In this document: positions 30,401-34,469 of the stretch, piece after piece
How the letters are laid out: the number at the start of each line of letters is the position of its first letter
How positions within the stretch are numbered: position 1 is the stretch's first letter
IMG/VR virus record: IMGVR_UViG_3300010885_040507
Span: 1-35,964 of that record
Source of the DNA: a virus
Direction: 5' to 3' (one strand)
Length of the DNA stretch: 35,964 nt
Translations under genes and position numbers: made by a program
The notes under the pieces: model-generated
What the model saw: only the letters and a program-made list of their open reading frames with translations
What the model was told of the DNA's origin: nothing
Database searches by the model: none

Positions 30401-30401
30401 T
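15435..30401 (-). CDS. Giant baseplate-region structural protein, 4,988 residues
   Basis: One uninterrupted reading frame of 14,967 nt, starting two bases after gp6 with GGA in good position. Approximate residue positions: an N-terminal domain (VNLLPEFLRTAKNSKFLAST; WDKLVNFNNYCWLP near 125); two CBM5/12-like chitin-binding motifs near 1305 (GQLVRYNNRFYRV) and 1562 (GAVVRYNGKYYQSL); FENVIVKIPYGTVF near 1351; FG-GAP blades between 2030 and 2680, interrupted by a repeat pair and a PA14-like domain (2285 to 2535); two GxGYxxxP modules (3108, 3464); EQKLLDWAFKTSFINVTHN near 3345 and YINEIKPYRTKIR near 3383; SYAPEECVPG near 4232; and LLDGERIEY...GLRRGTLGT near 4735. At least four NGxxLxxGxDY beta modules occur (about 780, 3587, 4524, 4627). 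It occupies the place of T4 genes 7 to 10. The blocks after residue 3000 resemble large structural proteins of marine T4-like phages. Function inferred: baseplate wedge or peripheral fibre. Confidence 0.85.
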   Translation of the reverse strand: MADNKKSVNLLPEFLRTAKNSKFLASTIDQLIQTPQVERIDGFVGSKLTPSYNPLTDSYLTDTSELRNSYALEPALVLKDSINNITDVIAYDDLINEIKNQGGLTNDLNKLFKSNTYSFDPLIDWDKLVNFNNYCWLPIGPVAIQFPSNLENFTIENNIIGKQSYVMSNGYALSNGMKLLFSSNVELKYRNKEYIVEGVGSSIILIEFNSLSSYGLISTVLNETFDTSTFDNYSFDADRPVPLTPEYITINRASVDMNSWSQYNRWFHKDIIKISNEINNLPNIIPLDTIAKRPIIEFRANLKLYNFGITSVQNVDLIDVTTVDVFSQVHNSYGYYVDGIQLQQGHRIIFNADTNYDVRGKIYKVNFDITGPIPILKLILDSTPVNSNSLTVKLGSTLSGTSWHFDNISTKWIYAQQHTKINQPPLFDLFNAAGISYTEINDSNNFTGNQIFGYEIGTGNNDTILGFPLKYQTNGNSYLFKNYFIADTILITTDNIPSAVSTGDTFLKLNGTLVNIWAPGVEHKIPIIEFQTIVATTNTLTLTCLDLPINTNIVVFAYINNVKIPITVVSSAKQVNVTTSSTFSANDVVLLKIFTDQMPNKNGYYETPISLSHNPLNQSLNSLTLGELTDHLTTMINNTSSSIINNLRDISNYTKYGSRLVISSTPLVFAQFFFGKKEHNVVNAIRNAGKDYQQFKLNFLRVIKEIDSNLSPSDALDLALTIINDGKDINSLYRTSDMLGYGKNKIVRTITITDITIVSYPINFNFDINRLSFQSVIVYRNGIQLIGTRNEYQFDDTTNSITIIVPLAVNDVLTIDCYLDTTGCYIPPTPSKLGMYPATVPAIVSVSVSTTIAQFVILAHDGSFYLPYGDYRDNIILEYEKRVYNNIKVRFNNKIYDSIAAQPGIFRNLNYNQDDLNKIIEADFSTWAGTYGLDSTTNSTFDPLRKETWNYDGALDKIFKKPVSITRFMYYFYETPRPNLVPFRMLGFFDRPSWWTRYYGFPPYRSTNTLLWTDLQNGYVRGTNTYLPNYARPGLLNIIPVDVNGNLLPNLINLLTLDNTYFDKTANWKFGSGGPVDNSWTILTSNYPFAVCAALAILNPVQFCATQYDLSRTTINSAGQVIYNTNYLNLKNLIIDGENDNQIAGYGVYVAENGRRDNQHYIKKLRQDIDYLDINLFHKMAGFVSKDKLQIIIDSINPTSTSPGVILPSEDYSLILNVSNPITTSRISGIIVQRSNGNFKIKGYDIKNPYFEILKPIKTSVDGAVKVGGVSEEFTDWSNVVNNVNAGLSSVDITSASSSTTRYYKQGQLVRYNNRFYRVKIGHNAETSFDLSLYQQLPELPVTGGASAQHSKSFENVIVKIPYGTVFSSVQEVYDIIIGYGAFLEKQGFIFDDFNTDLNEILNWKFTGKEFLYWTTQNFADGNLITLSPFANSLKYNFPNSVVDDISGKKYEYNLLKADGKPYPIDRFTMSREDTVCTIKTTDANEGLFFAILNSVQKEHALVFNNYTVFNDTIYDITTGYKQQRIKLSGFRTKNWNGDLFSPGFVFDDVNITDWQSYKLYVPGAVVRYNGKYYQSLTKIDSSKEFNFTKWAQLPSKPISKLLPNFDYKVDQFEDFYSLNIDNFDSGQQRLAQHLTGYTPRSYLNNIFSNPISQYKFYQGFIKDKGTKNAVNKLSKAEQFSNKGELSYKEEWAFRIGNYGSFETYNEIEFTLPEGTALENPYVVKFVDNTPVDANPLINYVTTSKLLLTPDDYSAANTIPSISGTLINNNIVLTTAGYVRLDDVTTTAYSKNSLLDIANNAMIQDGITVWLGFLENSDWAVYRYTKQLSKVTGVFVSAPTSEITFVTDGHHNLTIGDIISVVRFNEQVNGVYIVTAIPSINQFAVASSLTSIENAKLINYGGLYRFENVRYPNLAHLSEIGDLLKFNIGDKIWIDSGTDNKWQVYEKIKNYKVTVVNTAGTPLDQEFGSSIWASDDSPVLLVSSPNWHTPAMYNYGRVKVYNRVNNEWKRQYDYVLNSNDKTYASSTHVSDFGHALQYDIGKKLYITGAPLASSISSHSIGTGTVILSTGTGAIKSWENEGLVKISSRSEDHGKIDVNIVLVNPYGQLTTTATNSKFGYSIAINQVVATTSTTLLVGAPGSSTGYVFAYKLNLTTATNATSTATITGFAHLTNVLSVRPSVAVTLTNGSNWGHKIVGSIRGFAISAPEYNASTTGGVVQTYNNKLQLEQTINSPFGANGKFGYDIAISNDATYMLISAPYAKNSNEPYGKVAIYKNLGNIVEYVASRAQVILALAENLLAPVYYGETTILYWMTNGLAGFNQYWITYRSAHPEDAAIYDAQRAVDAVINDGLNEGTPIVDSRARVISAYQNHPDAQLYPNEFDIRYWMENGLGTKFNVLDSRQLADGLRGARRSTDTDYGFVVATTPISPGYPDYSWNDFMQRHAVWNADGAPVLHFSTSVMFNRTGTFIFEISVNDFAVVYLDNELIAYAYGVSGTRREISVTQGTHILTVTALNYNGSAGLAFTITSDIAFSNTDKSLFDELIVRNNTLYPEDYAQHMEERTALAATFTLDQIISNPLPASDLKFGYSISISKDNNTIGVGALGKNRSKTQTFDKNSNIGETTFDNSSTKFYGSVPDGGTVYLYNKIGEKFIQADELNDVGTISGSKYGFSLVVTNDNVFVGAPAADVVSNTDQSKFYIFNKINTASQSWKLLRKQEDTVDVSGIHRISLIDTLKEEVIEYLDIIDPLKGKIAGLADQELTYRAAFDPATYSIGFAGIIVDSATSWIDDHIGQLWWDLSTAKYQWYEQGNEIFRKNNWGKLFPGATIDVYEWVKSDLLPSEWAAQADTNKGLINGISGQPKYVNNSAISIKQLFNNVTGSFENVYYFWVKNKVTLPGIKNRRLSGYQVASYIADPVSNGLKFIEILSTNAIAFANVQSLLIGDRINANIAIDNNAIIPKHTEWVLLNENDFKSVPNTLLEKKLFDSLIGHDSLGNLVPSISLTDRNRYGIGIRPQQTLFKNRIEALRTLVSFVNSVLLKNRIIGIYSFENLNKKEEIPVAASYEYDVLVEDLDTLFGIDTIKYKQAEIICYADNGKIKSVVITDPGFGYIISPKIIVLTDSAISAEFVTEIDNYGKLVSVTITNSGNEFPSGPIRAIVRPHTAIVKINSTSGNKWTKHAFDYTKRSWVKVHTQQYNTTLFWKIIDWQSDTFNKFKSVNYTISDLFALPSITDIEVGNYVQVNNGGDGSFIILEKTSNNGNFTPSYNIIYKENGTIKLLDTLWDFNLGKYAYDKSDIDETSYDETPDLEIYYILVALRDNIFINELKINWNLFFFTAVKYALTEQKLLDWAFKTSFINVTHNIGLLNQHPVYQLNNELYFEKYINEIKPYRTKIRSYSSIYSNLEQANLSTTDFDFPSVYNRTTNSFDIVPVSTATTGLITTTPWKDWNNNYKLYVGLIKVGYVGSGYTQRPIVSIVSATGDTGTGATADAYIRNGSLYEVIVTNPGSGYITAPSVTITGGGAVTDVARVSVIMLNDTVRENTIGMKFDRVSLVGDLTDLNASDEFICDGVTNKFTLSWLPSADKTQIVPLLNGKLIFSTDYTIEYYQTDIKSNPTNVTAMFPKNSWEGEKPVDHRYRYYTSVVNSSLTPQEIRHYAKFIFLNQLPSFGQVFKISYVKNIKLYNAIDRITALYDPTDSMPGNELPLLISGAEFPGTVVQGLTFNQSSNWDNLDTPYDTISWYDSISDYKIIDTFLSPLNQGYEGVQLADSTGLVAGMQLSVVGSNPGEYFRKNTTISTVFQDGISFSSGAPTLYPIRVYSSGTAFNSTLTIVLSGLIGTSLEVNDSISLTGVRGLYGNGISGIRINTNFTTTGVVSITIPLPYFSSSLGGTTSTWTAIKTDNTVTGFSSVVSGMGYSYLQLFDPAIFNKDLTRIPTNTGLYTPARITGQTTGGGIIITSTAPIYWGTPTYYSAQPLPDVEAFLDDSFSTGYEIQQIVNDNTIITRLRYAVSSTASAFWDEPYYNSNGTVSNIPYYYESTGEAPASKIPPAFRLLSIIKNIPLNGRLLEYINTVTVASTSSITIQTGVYYNTAKEAKIVLSTTASTIVSTGAPGGDNRIAGGSVDYSTWPLPPWNNPIVYKITPSTDGKNRAVVTVYTLNPSVVMVSGNLQVSIYGSTQLEFWKTNPGTNGYLDSLINSDSIPDFSNSKIIGYRPEDIVIDGNNFLNAIDSYAPEECVPGQVRDALGINVYTVSTPSYPFVMTGVIGVLGKTLSNTRAKLNFLYQTPAGFLVYGNGIKFDRVASENFTKNTQYSIIGDEIVIPAQPNNIRVGYTYITVGSDATTDSNFKSTTPDYDNANPGNWVIVVESSLYIDDVRSVYVLFNGIEVGPSTAIGQGYSFGYILKPVSSTNNRASVQLQGLTPGNIYDVEAWFFNRLLPKFNRVHEQLFTVATSTSTFALDSTIRSVQPVSDKVIVEILTTSTRTRLLPPWVTYYKISNNITTFAIDPVNSRPSVYNLDNVKVFVNGEELRPGYDFSINGINQTFTLALPTITNGDAIAVMPLMDYEYIITGTQLNLTSAISTGTVKITSFTDHDNTMIRTERFTLNNARSVSLRGGIVYNDSFVWITANNQWLIAGYDYKVLDDYRTIVFAESIEIGNNANVIITVVNPPSVGQLILGYRMFSDMFNRQYFSRLSTYFSTRLSQPLQYTDTQIFVEDGDHLFQPNPTLRLPGVILLDGERIEYTAKDGNVLSGLRRGTLGTGPAKFSDQYTTVIDQSINQKINTEENINIQHINSSNTNTYIISTLTNTLTNYSVNSSGDVSGVFLPASVSNFSSGIQLLTTSTMVNPPAAIDQVEVYYGGRRLRKTSLDVHDKSVSYYAQPNSITTLLPEFSIITATQTLILNINETINTGTRITVIQRTGKLWNENTSTSLFSDSNSIDTRGNRAQFLRQRSATLPDMYFYGGDKILYANGIALTDENGENLEGY
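22255..24325 (-). other. FG-GAP beta-propeller region split by a PA14-like insertion (inside the giant gene)
   Basis: Six FG-GAP-type blades can be read in the giant protein, with the family's FGxS/A...VGAP spacing: DFGHALQYDIGKKLYITGAP, SKFGYSIAINQ...LLVGAP, WGHKIVGSIRGFAISAP, FGYDIAISND...LISAP, LKFGYSISISKD...VGALG and SKYGFSLVVTND...VGAP. Between blades four and five lie about 330 residues: two copies of an SRAxVI...YWMxNGL...FN repeat (23430 to 23546 and 23205 to 23321; period 225 nt) and a PA14-like beta domain (about 22797 to 23114). Integrin-like propellers and PA14 domains commonly bind glycans or proteins. Boundaries are approximate. Confidence 0.6.
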
Positions 30402-30403
30402 TT

Positions 30404-33400
30404 TTAAGTTCCGCTCGATGTTACAATTAATGATTGTGAATTTAATTGTGATGCGGTGATAGCATCAATTATTTCAATGTCTGAAACAGTCGCACTACTA
30501 ATAAAAATTTCATTAGACAAACATGTAATTTCGTATAGGCTACCAAAACTTCCAATGTTTTTAGGAGTAATGATAAAATTAGTTATATCAGGCGATAAGG
30601 AATTCATTACATACGTCGACAATTCACTAAAATAAAATGATTGCCCAAACTCCCAATTTTCAAGTACAAAAAATTCATTTATTGCGGTTAATATTCTAGT
30701 TTTTAAATCATTATCAGTAGTGGGCTTTTGTGAATTTCTTACTGCTTTAAATTTAGCTTGTAAACTATTTGACGCATTAGATCCAAACAATATCTTATAT
30801 TTTACTGAATGAAAAATAATCTCATCGCTTATTGATTTTATTGGCTCTAAATATTCTAAATAATTTTGTTCTAATTCGCTACTAGTAGGGGTTAAAGGTT
30901 CAGTGGGTATATTTCCCAATAACCAACTTCTAATTGCATTATCATATCCGGTAGTTAATACATAAATGTCCATGATATTTGATTTGCTAGGATCTACTCT
31001 ACGAGTGGAACTACTATTATGAACATATTGAAAACTTAAACCGCTGCGTCCTACTCGAGCAAAATATTGATTAGTATATACTAATTGTTGCAATGTGTTT
31101 GACCAATACTTAACTACGTTTAGTGTGGGATTATAAAAATAAAATAAATCTCCATCAGCAACTGCATTTGAACTGTTTATAACAGCTATTTTATAGGTAA
31201 AAAAATCTGATTCTGTATCAAAAGACAGTATTCCGTCAACTAACGTATATCGCAAGCCGTTTGTTGTTTTTTTAAAATACACAAAATTAGTTTTAGCATT
31301 ACTAACCAAATCAACATGCTCGGGATTAACAATACTAGTGAAGGCATCGGGATCTTCTATTTGTCCTGTATTATTATAATTATAGAAACTTACTTTTACT
31401 TTGTTAGGCTCTACATATCCGTCTGGTTCAATTATCGGGCCATCTATTTGCCACTCATAATTTAATCCAATATTACTAGAAAAACTGTTACCTTGCAACC
31501 AAATACCTGAGATATTTCTATAAACATTATTAATCTTTGCATTAACATTGATATAGTAATCCCCATTATTAGCAGTAACAGCAGCAGAAGGAGCGCCTGA
31601 CCCACTTAACCAAGCTCTATTTGATTGTGGTTGTGGGTTAGTTTCAAGAACTACAATTTTATCTTTAATAATGGAATTGGTAGAAAAATCATAATTTATA
31701 GAACTAGTATCTATATAGAAAGATGTATCGGACGAACTTTCAAATATAAAATCTAAATTTCTATAACGGACTTTATAATTTTTTCCTGTCCAAACAAATG
31801 CAATTATCCAACTACTGTCCAATCCCACATCGTCAACATTACCTTGAACAGATAAATTAAAATCATTTATAAGATTTAAATTAGAATTTAAAATTATTTC
31901 CCATTGTCTAGAACTAACATTTATAGTTAAACCAAAATTGCGTTGTCCCATGCATAAATTGACAATTTCAGTCTCAATTGAATTATTTAATATTTGAACA
32001 AATTTTGGAATTACTTCCACTGGAATTGCGCCCGAGGGGATGCGTGATGAAAGAATTACAGGACCAGTTCCGTTGTCTAGTTTGCCGGCTCCATTATTAC
32101 TGCCATCACCGATAACTTGATAAACAGAGGTCCACACATAATCTTTACCGCCATTGGGTACTATCCCGGATACAGGAATTGATATTAAATTATTATTTTG
32201 ATCAAAATATTTTCCGGAAGTAGGAATAAATTTAATTAATGATCCCGGTAATGCATATCGTAAACCAACATCTGAGTAATCCCCAATAGACACAGGACTT
32301 GCAATTGTTTTAAAATACCCGCTACTTTGACCGGGAGTTTTATTAATTTCCATCCAGGATAGTTGTAATGACACCAATGAAGGATTACTATAATTATTAA
32401 AATAAAACGATCGCAAGGCAGGGGCTGCTACTATGGGTGCTAACTTATTTTTAACCACTGCAAGTACTTGATTTTTGCTAGTAAATTCAAATTCAAAATA
32501 TGATTCTGACGGTTCTTGATATAAAATACCATCATTAGCAAATATATTAGTTTTACTATAATTTCCGGTTATGTCTGATAAATCAAAATATTTGCTCAAC
32601 CCACTACTGACTCTATTAATGCTTTTTATCTTTAATATATCAGTACCTGCACTTAACGGAGCAATATTGTAATCTTCTCCAGTAATCATTCTATTTTGCA
32701 AATAATAGTTTTGAGGTGCTTTAGTTTGAATGCTAGCGTTGCTTTCTGGTCCTGCACTATTATTAACAGTGTATTGTAAACTAAGTGTTAATTGCAAATT
32801 ATGAGATTGTCCTAATGAATTAGTATATGGCAGCTGAATAACAACTCCACTCATTTGTTCAGGTTTAATTACATATGCTTTACCATTACTTTGTCTGTAA
32901 AATAATTTAAAATTACCTTTAGGTAAATCACCAAATACTCCATCTGCAAAATTCAAATCTATTTGATCATTATCTCTAGGGCTGATTGCATAAATGGTTC
33001 GTAAATCTTTATTGAGACTATTATATATAACATTATTGTTGTTGGATGTTGTAGGAACATCTGTCCATAGCGTTGAATAGTTACCTTTTGCATCCAATTG
33101 CCATAACCAAACGTCAGTATCATTAATATCAGGGGTATTAATACCTACAATTTCATTTGGAACTGGATTATCTAATGAGAATGAAACAAGACTCATAGTG
33201 CCTTGTTTAAACATGGTAAAAAATCCTGTGTCAGGACTACCTGTTCCTTGATTGTCATTTTTATAAACAAAACTAAATGCACTACCTGGTTTAGGAGGTG
33301 CTTCATATATGTAGGTATTATTGTTAAAAGTACATGGAGTTACTTCAAATCCCATAGATACTCCATCAATATTTTTATTATAAGTGAATAACGGAACATC

Positions 33401-33973
33401 TGTTGTTGAATTATTAAAATAATATTGTTCTGTTAATATACCATTTAGTGTTTTTCTATCAGCAGGATTTCCAAAATTAGAATTCATTGTAGAATTTATT
33501 ATATTAATAAATTGCTGATACCAATTGGAATTAGTAGCATCATTCCAGCCAATTGTGGTATTGGCCAAGTTAGTTCCGTTTGAATCAATTACACTATCAG
33601 TTGTTGCTATTGCTGTAATTTTTAAAAACCCAGTCGAAGGAACATTTCTCTTTGGGCGGTAACTAATTAATTGTGCAAGTCGTAATATACTATCTCGACG
33701 TTGTGCAGTTTCTAAAAAGTTTTCACGGGCATTTAAATCAATACGAAAACTTAAATTTTGTCCTAGATATGCAATAAGATCAATTAATGCAATATATTCA
33801 CTACTATCAATAAAATCATTAAAATCTTCAGGATAATTTTCCTGAAGATAAGATATCATAGTGCGTTTTAATGTTTCAAAGTCGTAACTTTTAAAATCAG
33901 CATTGCGAAATGATTGGTATAGCTTTGTCCAATCCTCGCCGGCTAATAGTTTTGTGTTGGTTGAAGGAATCAT
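30404..33973 (-). CDS. 6: Baseplate wedge protein gp6-like, enlarged
   Basis: A 1,189-residue homologue of T4 gp6, the wedge protein that forms the inner baseplate ring with gp25 and gp53 and controls the switch to contraction. The N-terminal 120 residues carry the highly conserved block: FKSYDFETLKRTMISYLQEN, YPEDFNDFIDSSEYIALIDL, IAYLGQNLSFRIDLNAREN, FLETAQRRDSILRLAQLISY, then RPKRN. The C-terminal end (VKYKILFGSNASNSLQAKFK, TRILTAINEFFVLENWEFGQ, SFYFSELSTYVMNSLSPDIT) is the dimerising part typical of gp6/J-like proteins. T4 gp6 is 660 residues, so about 500 residues are added in the middle, where the sequence is beta-rich and asparagine/serine-heavy. Gene order gp25, gp6 is as in T4. No clear Shine-Dalgarno sequence; AATAAATA lies 18 nt upstream. 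Confidence 0.92.
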   Translation of the reverse strand: MIPSTNTKLLAGEDWTKLYQSFRNADFKSYDFETLKRTMISYLQENYPEDFNDFIDSSEYIALIDLIAYLGQNLSFRIDLNARENFLETAQRRDSILRLAQLISYRPKRNVPSTGFLKITAIATTDSVIDSNGTNLANTTIGWNDATNSNWYQQFINIINSTMNSNFGNPADRKTLNGILTEQYYFNNSTTDVPLFTYNKNIDGVSMGFEVTPCTFNNNTYIYEAPPKPGSAFSFVYKNDNQGTGSPDTGFFTMFKQGTMSLVSFSLDNPVPNEIVGINTPDINDTDVWLWQLDAKGNYSTLWTDVPTTSNNNNVIYNSLNKDLRTIYAISPRDNDQIDLNFADGVFGDLPKGNFKLFYRQSNGKAYVIKPEQMSGVVIQLPYTNSLGQSHNLQLTLSLQYTVNNSAGPESNASIQTKAPQNYYLQNRMITGEDYNIAPLSAGTDILKIKSINRVSSGLSKYFDLSDITGNYSKTNIFANDGILYQEPSESYFEFEFTSKNQVLAVVKNKLAPIVAAPALRSFYFNNYSNPSLVSLQLSWMEINKTPGQSSGYFKTIASPVSIGDYSDVGLRYALPGSLIKFIPTSGKYFDQNNNLISIPVSGIVPNGGKDYVWTSVYQVIGDGSNNGAGKLDNGTGPVILSSRIPSGAIPVEVIPKFVQILNNSIETEIVNLCMGQRNFGLTINVSSRQWEIILNSNLNLINDFNLSVQGNVDDVGLDSSWIIAFVWTGKNYKVRYRNLDFIFESSSDTSFYIDTSSINYDFSTNSIIKDKIVVLETNPQPQSNRAWLSGSGAPSAAVTANNGDYYINVNAKINNVYRNISGIWLQGNSFSSNIGLNYEWQIDGPIIEPDGYVEPNKVKVSFYNYNNTGQIEDPDAFTSIVNPEHVDLVSNAKTNFVYFKKTTNGLRYTLVDGILSFDTESDFFTYKIAVINSSNAVADGDLFYFYNPTLNVVKYWSNTLQQLVYTNQYFARVGRSGLSFQYVHNSSSTRRVDPSKSNIMDIYVLTTGYDNAIRSWLLGNIPTEPLTPTSSELEQNYLEYLEPIKSISDEIIFHSVKYKILFGSNASNSLQAKFKAVRNSQKPTTDNDLKTRILTAINEFFVLENWEFGQSFYFSELSTYVMNSLSPDITNFIITPKNIGSFGSLYEITCLSNEIFISSATVSDIEIIDAITASQLNSQSLIVTSSGT

Positions 33974-33991
33974 AATTTATTGTAGATACCA

Positions 33992-33999
33992 TATTTATT
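33992..33999 (-). promoter_or_regulatory. Late promoter-like motif AATAAATA upstream of gp6
   Basis: On the minus strand, AATAAATA matches the NATAAATA late promoter form of T4-like phages. It lies in the 46-nt gap between gp25 and gp6, with 18 nt between the motif and the gp6 ATG, a plausible distance for a short leader. Confidence 0.6.
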
Positions 34000-34019
34000 G
34001 AAATAATTAACCATATATA

Positions 34020-34457
34020 TTATTGTGCCGTTAACCCAATTTTTTGATCAAACATTAATTTTAATGTAGATGTTTGATCAGTATTACGCATACTGAGAGC
34101 AACTTCAATCAAAAAACCTCTTTCATATTCATTAACTTGTATTTGAGTAGGATATACTCTGGGATCAAAATTACAAATTTCACGAATATCGTTAGTTAAT
34201 AAATTTTTAATTTCGGGAGTTAATGGTTCCATTAATATATCCCATATGATTGTACCAAATTTAGGATTCATTAATCGCTGTCCCTTTCGGGTATTAAAAT
34301 GATTTAGCAAATCTTGTTTGATTAAATCAAAATCATATAATTTAGATCCTCTGTTGTCTGGATTTGTCGTGCTAAATCCTTTATAATAATGTGTTAAACT
34401 ATTAGTATGTTGACTGTTATAATCAGTTACATTAATTTCTAAATTCTTATAAGGCAT
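34020..34457 (-). CDS. 25: Baseplate wedge protein gp25-like
   Basis: A 145-residue member of the gp25/GPW family, the sheath-initiating wedge protein found in all contractile tails (T4 gp25, 132 residues; type VI secretion TssE). Diagnostic sequence: SKLYDFDLIKQDLLNHFNTR, KGQRLMNPKFGTIIWDILME, PLTPEIKNLLTNDIREIC, FDPRV, then a beta-strand pair FLIEVALSMRNTDQTSTLKL. The name lysozyme is sometimes attached to this family, but there is no catalytic evidence here. The gene lies between the spike and gp6, the T4 order. NATAAATA lies 4 nt upstream of the ATG, which would give a leaderless transcript if used; translation may otherwise rely on read-through from the spike gene, 10 nt away. Confidence 0.93.
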   Translation of the reverse strand: MPYKNLEINVTDYNSQHTNSLTHYYKGFSTTNPDNRGSKLYDFDLIKQDLLNHFNTRKGQRLMNPKFGTIIWDILMEPLTPEIKNLLTNDIREICNFDPRVYPTQIQVNEYERGFLIEVALSMRNTDQTSTLKLMFDQKIGLTAQ

Positions 34458-34461
34458 GATG

Positions 34462-34469
34462 TATTTATT
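34462..34469 (-). promoter_or_regulatory. Late promoter-like motif AATAAATA upstream of gp25
   Basis: Minus-strand AATAAATA overlaps the stop codon of the spike gene and ends 4 nt before the gp25 ATG. It fits the NATAAATA late form, but the distance leaves no room for a leader, so it is either fortuitous or drives a leaderless transcript. Confidence 0.45.

Noticed and set aside
15435-30401. Inteins, introns or frameshifts inside the giant gene
   Set aside because: The frame is continuous, no intein splice blocks or homing endonuclease motifs (LAGLIDADG, GIY-YIG, HNH) were seen, and domain order is coherent.
34020-34457. Lysozyme activity for the gp25-like protein
   Set aside because: The family label is historical; the sequence fits the baseplate wedge/TssE role and shows no glycosidase active site.
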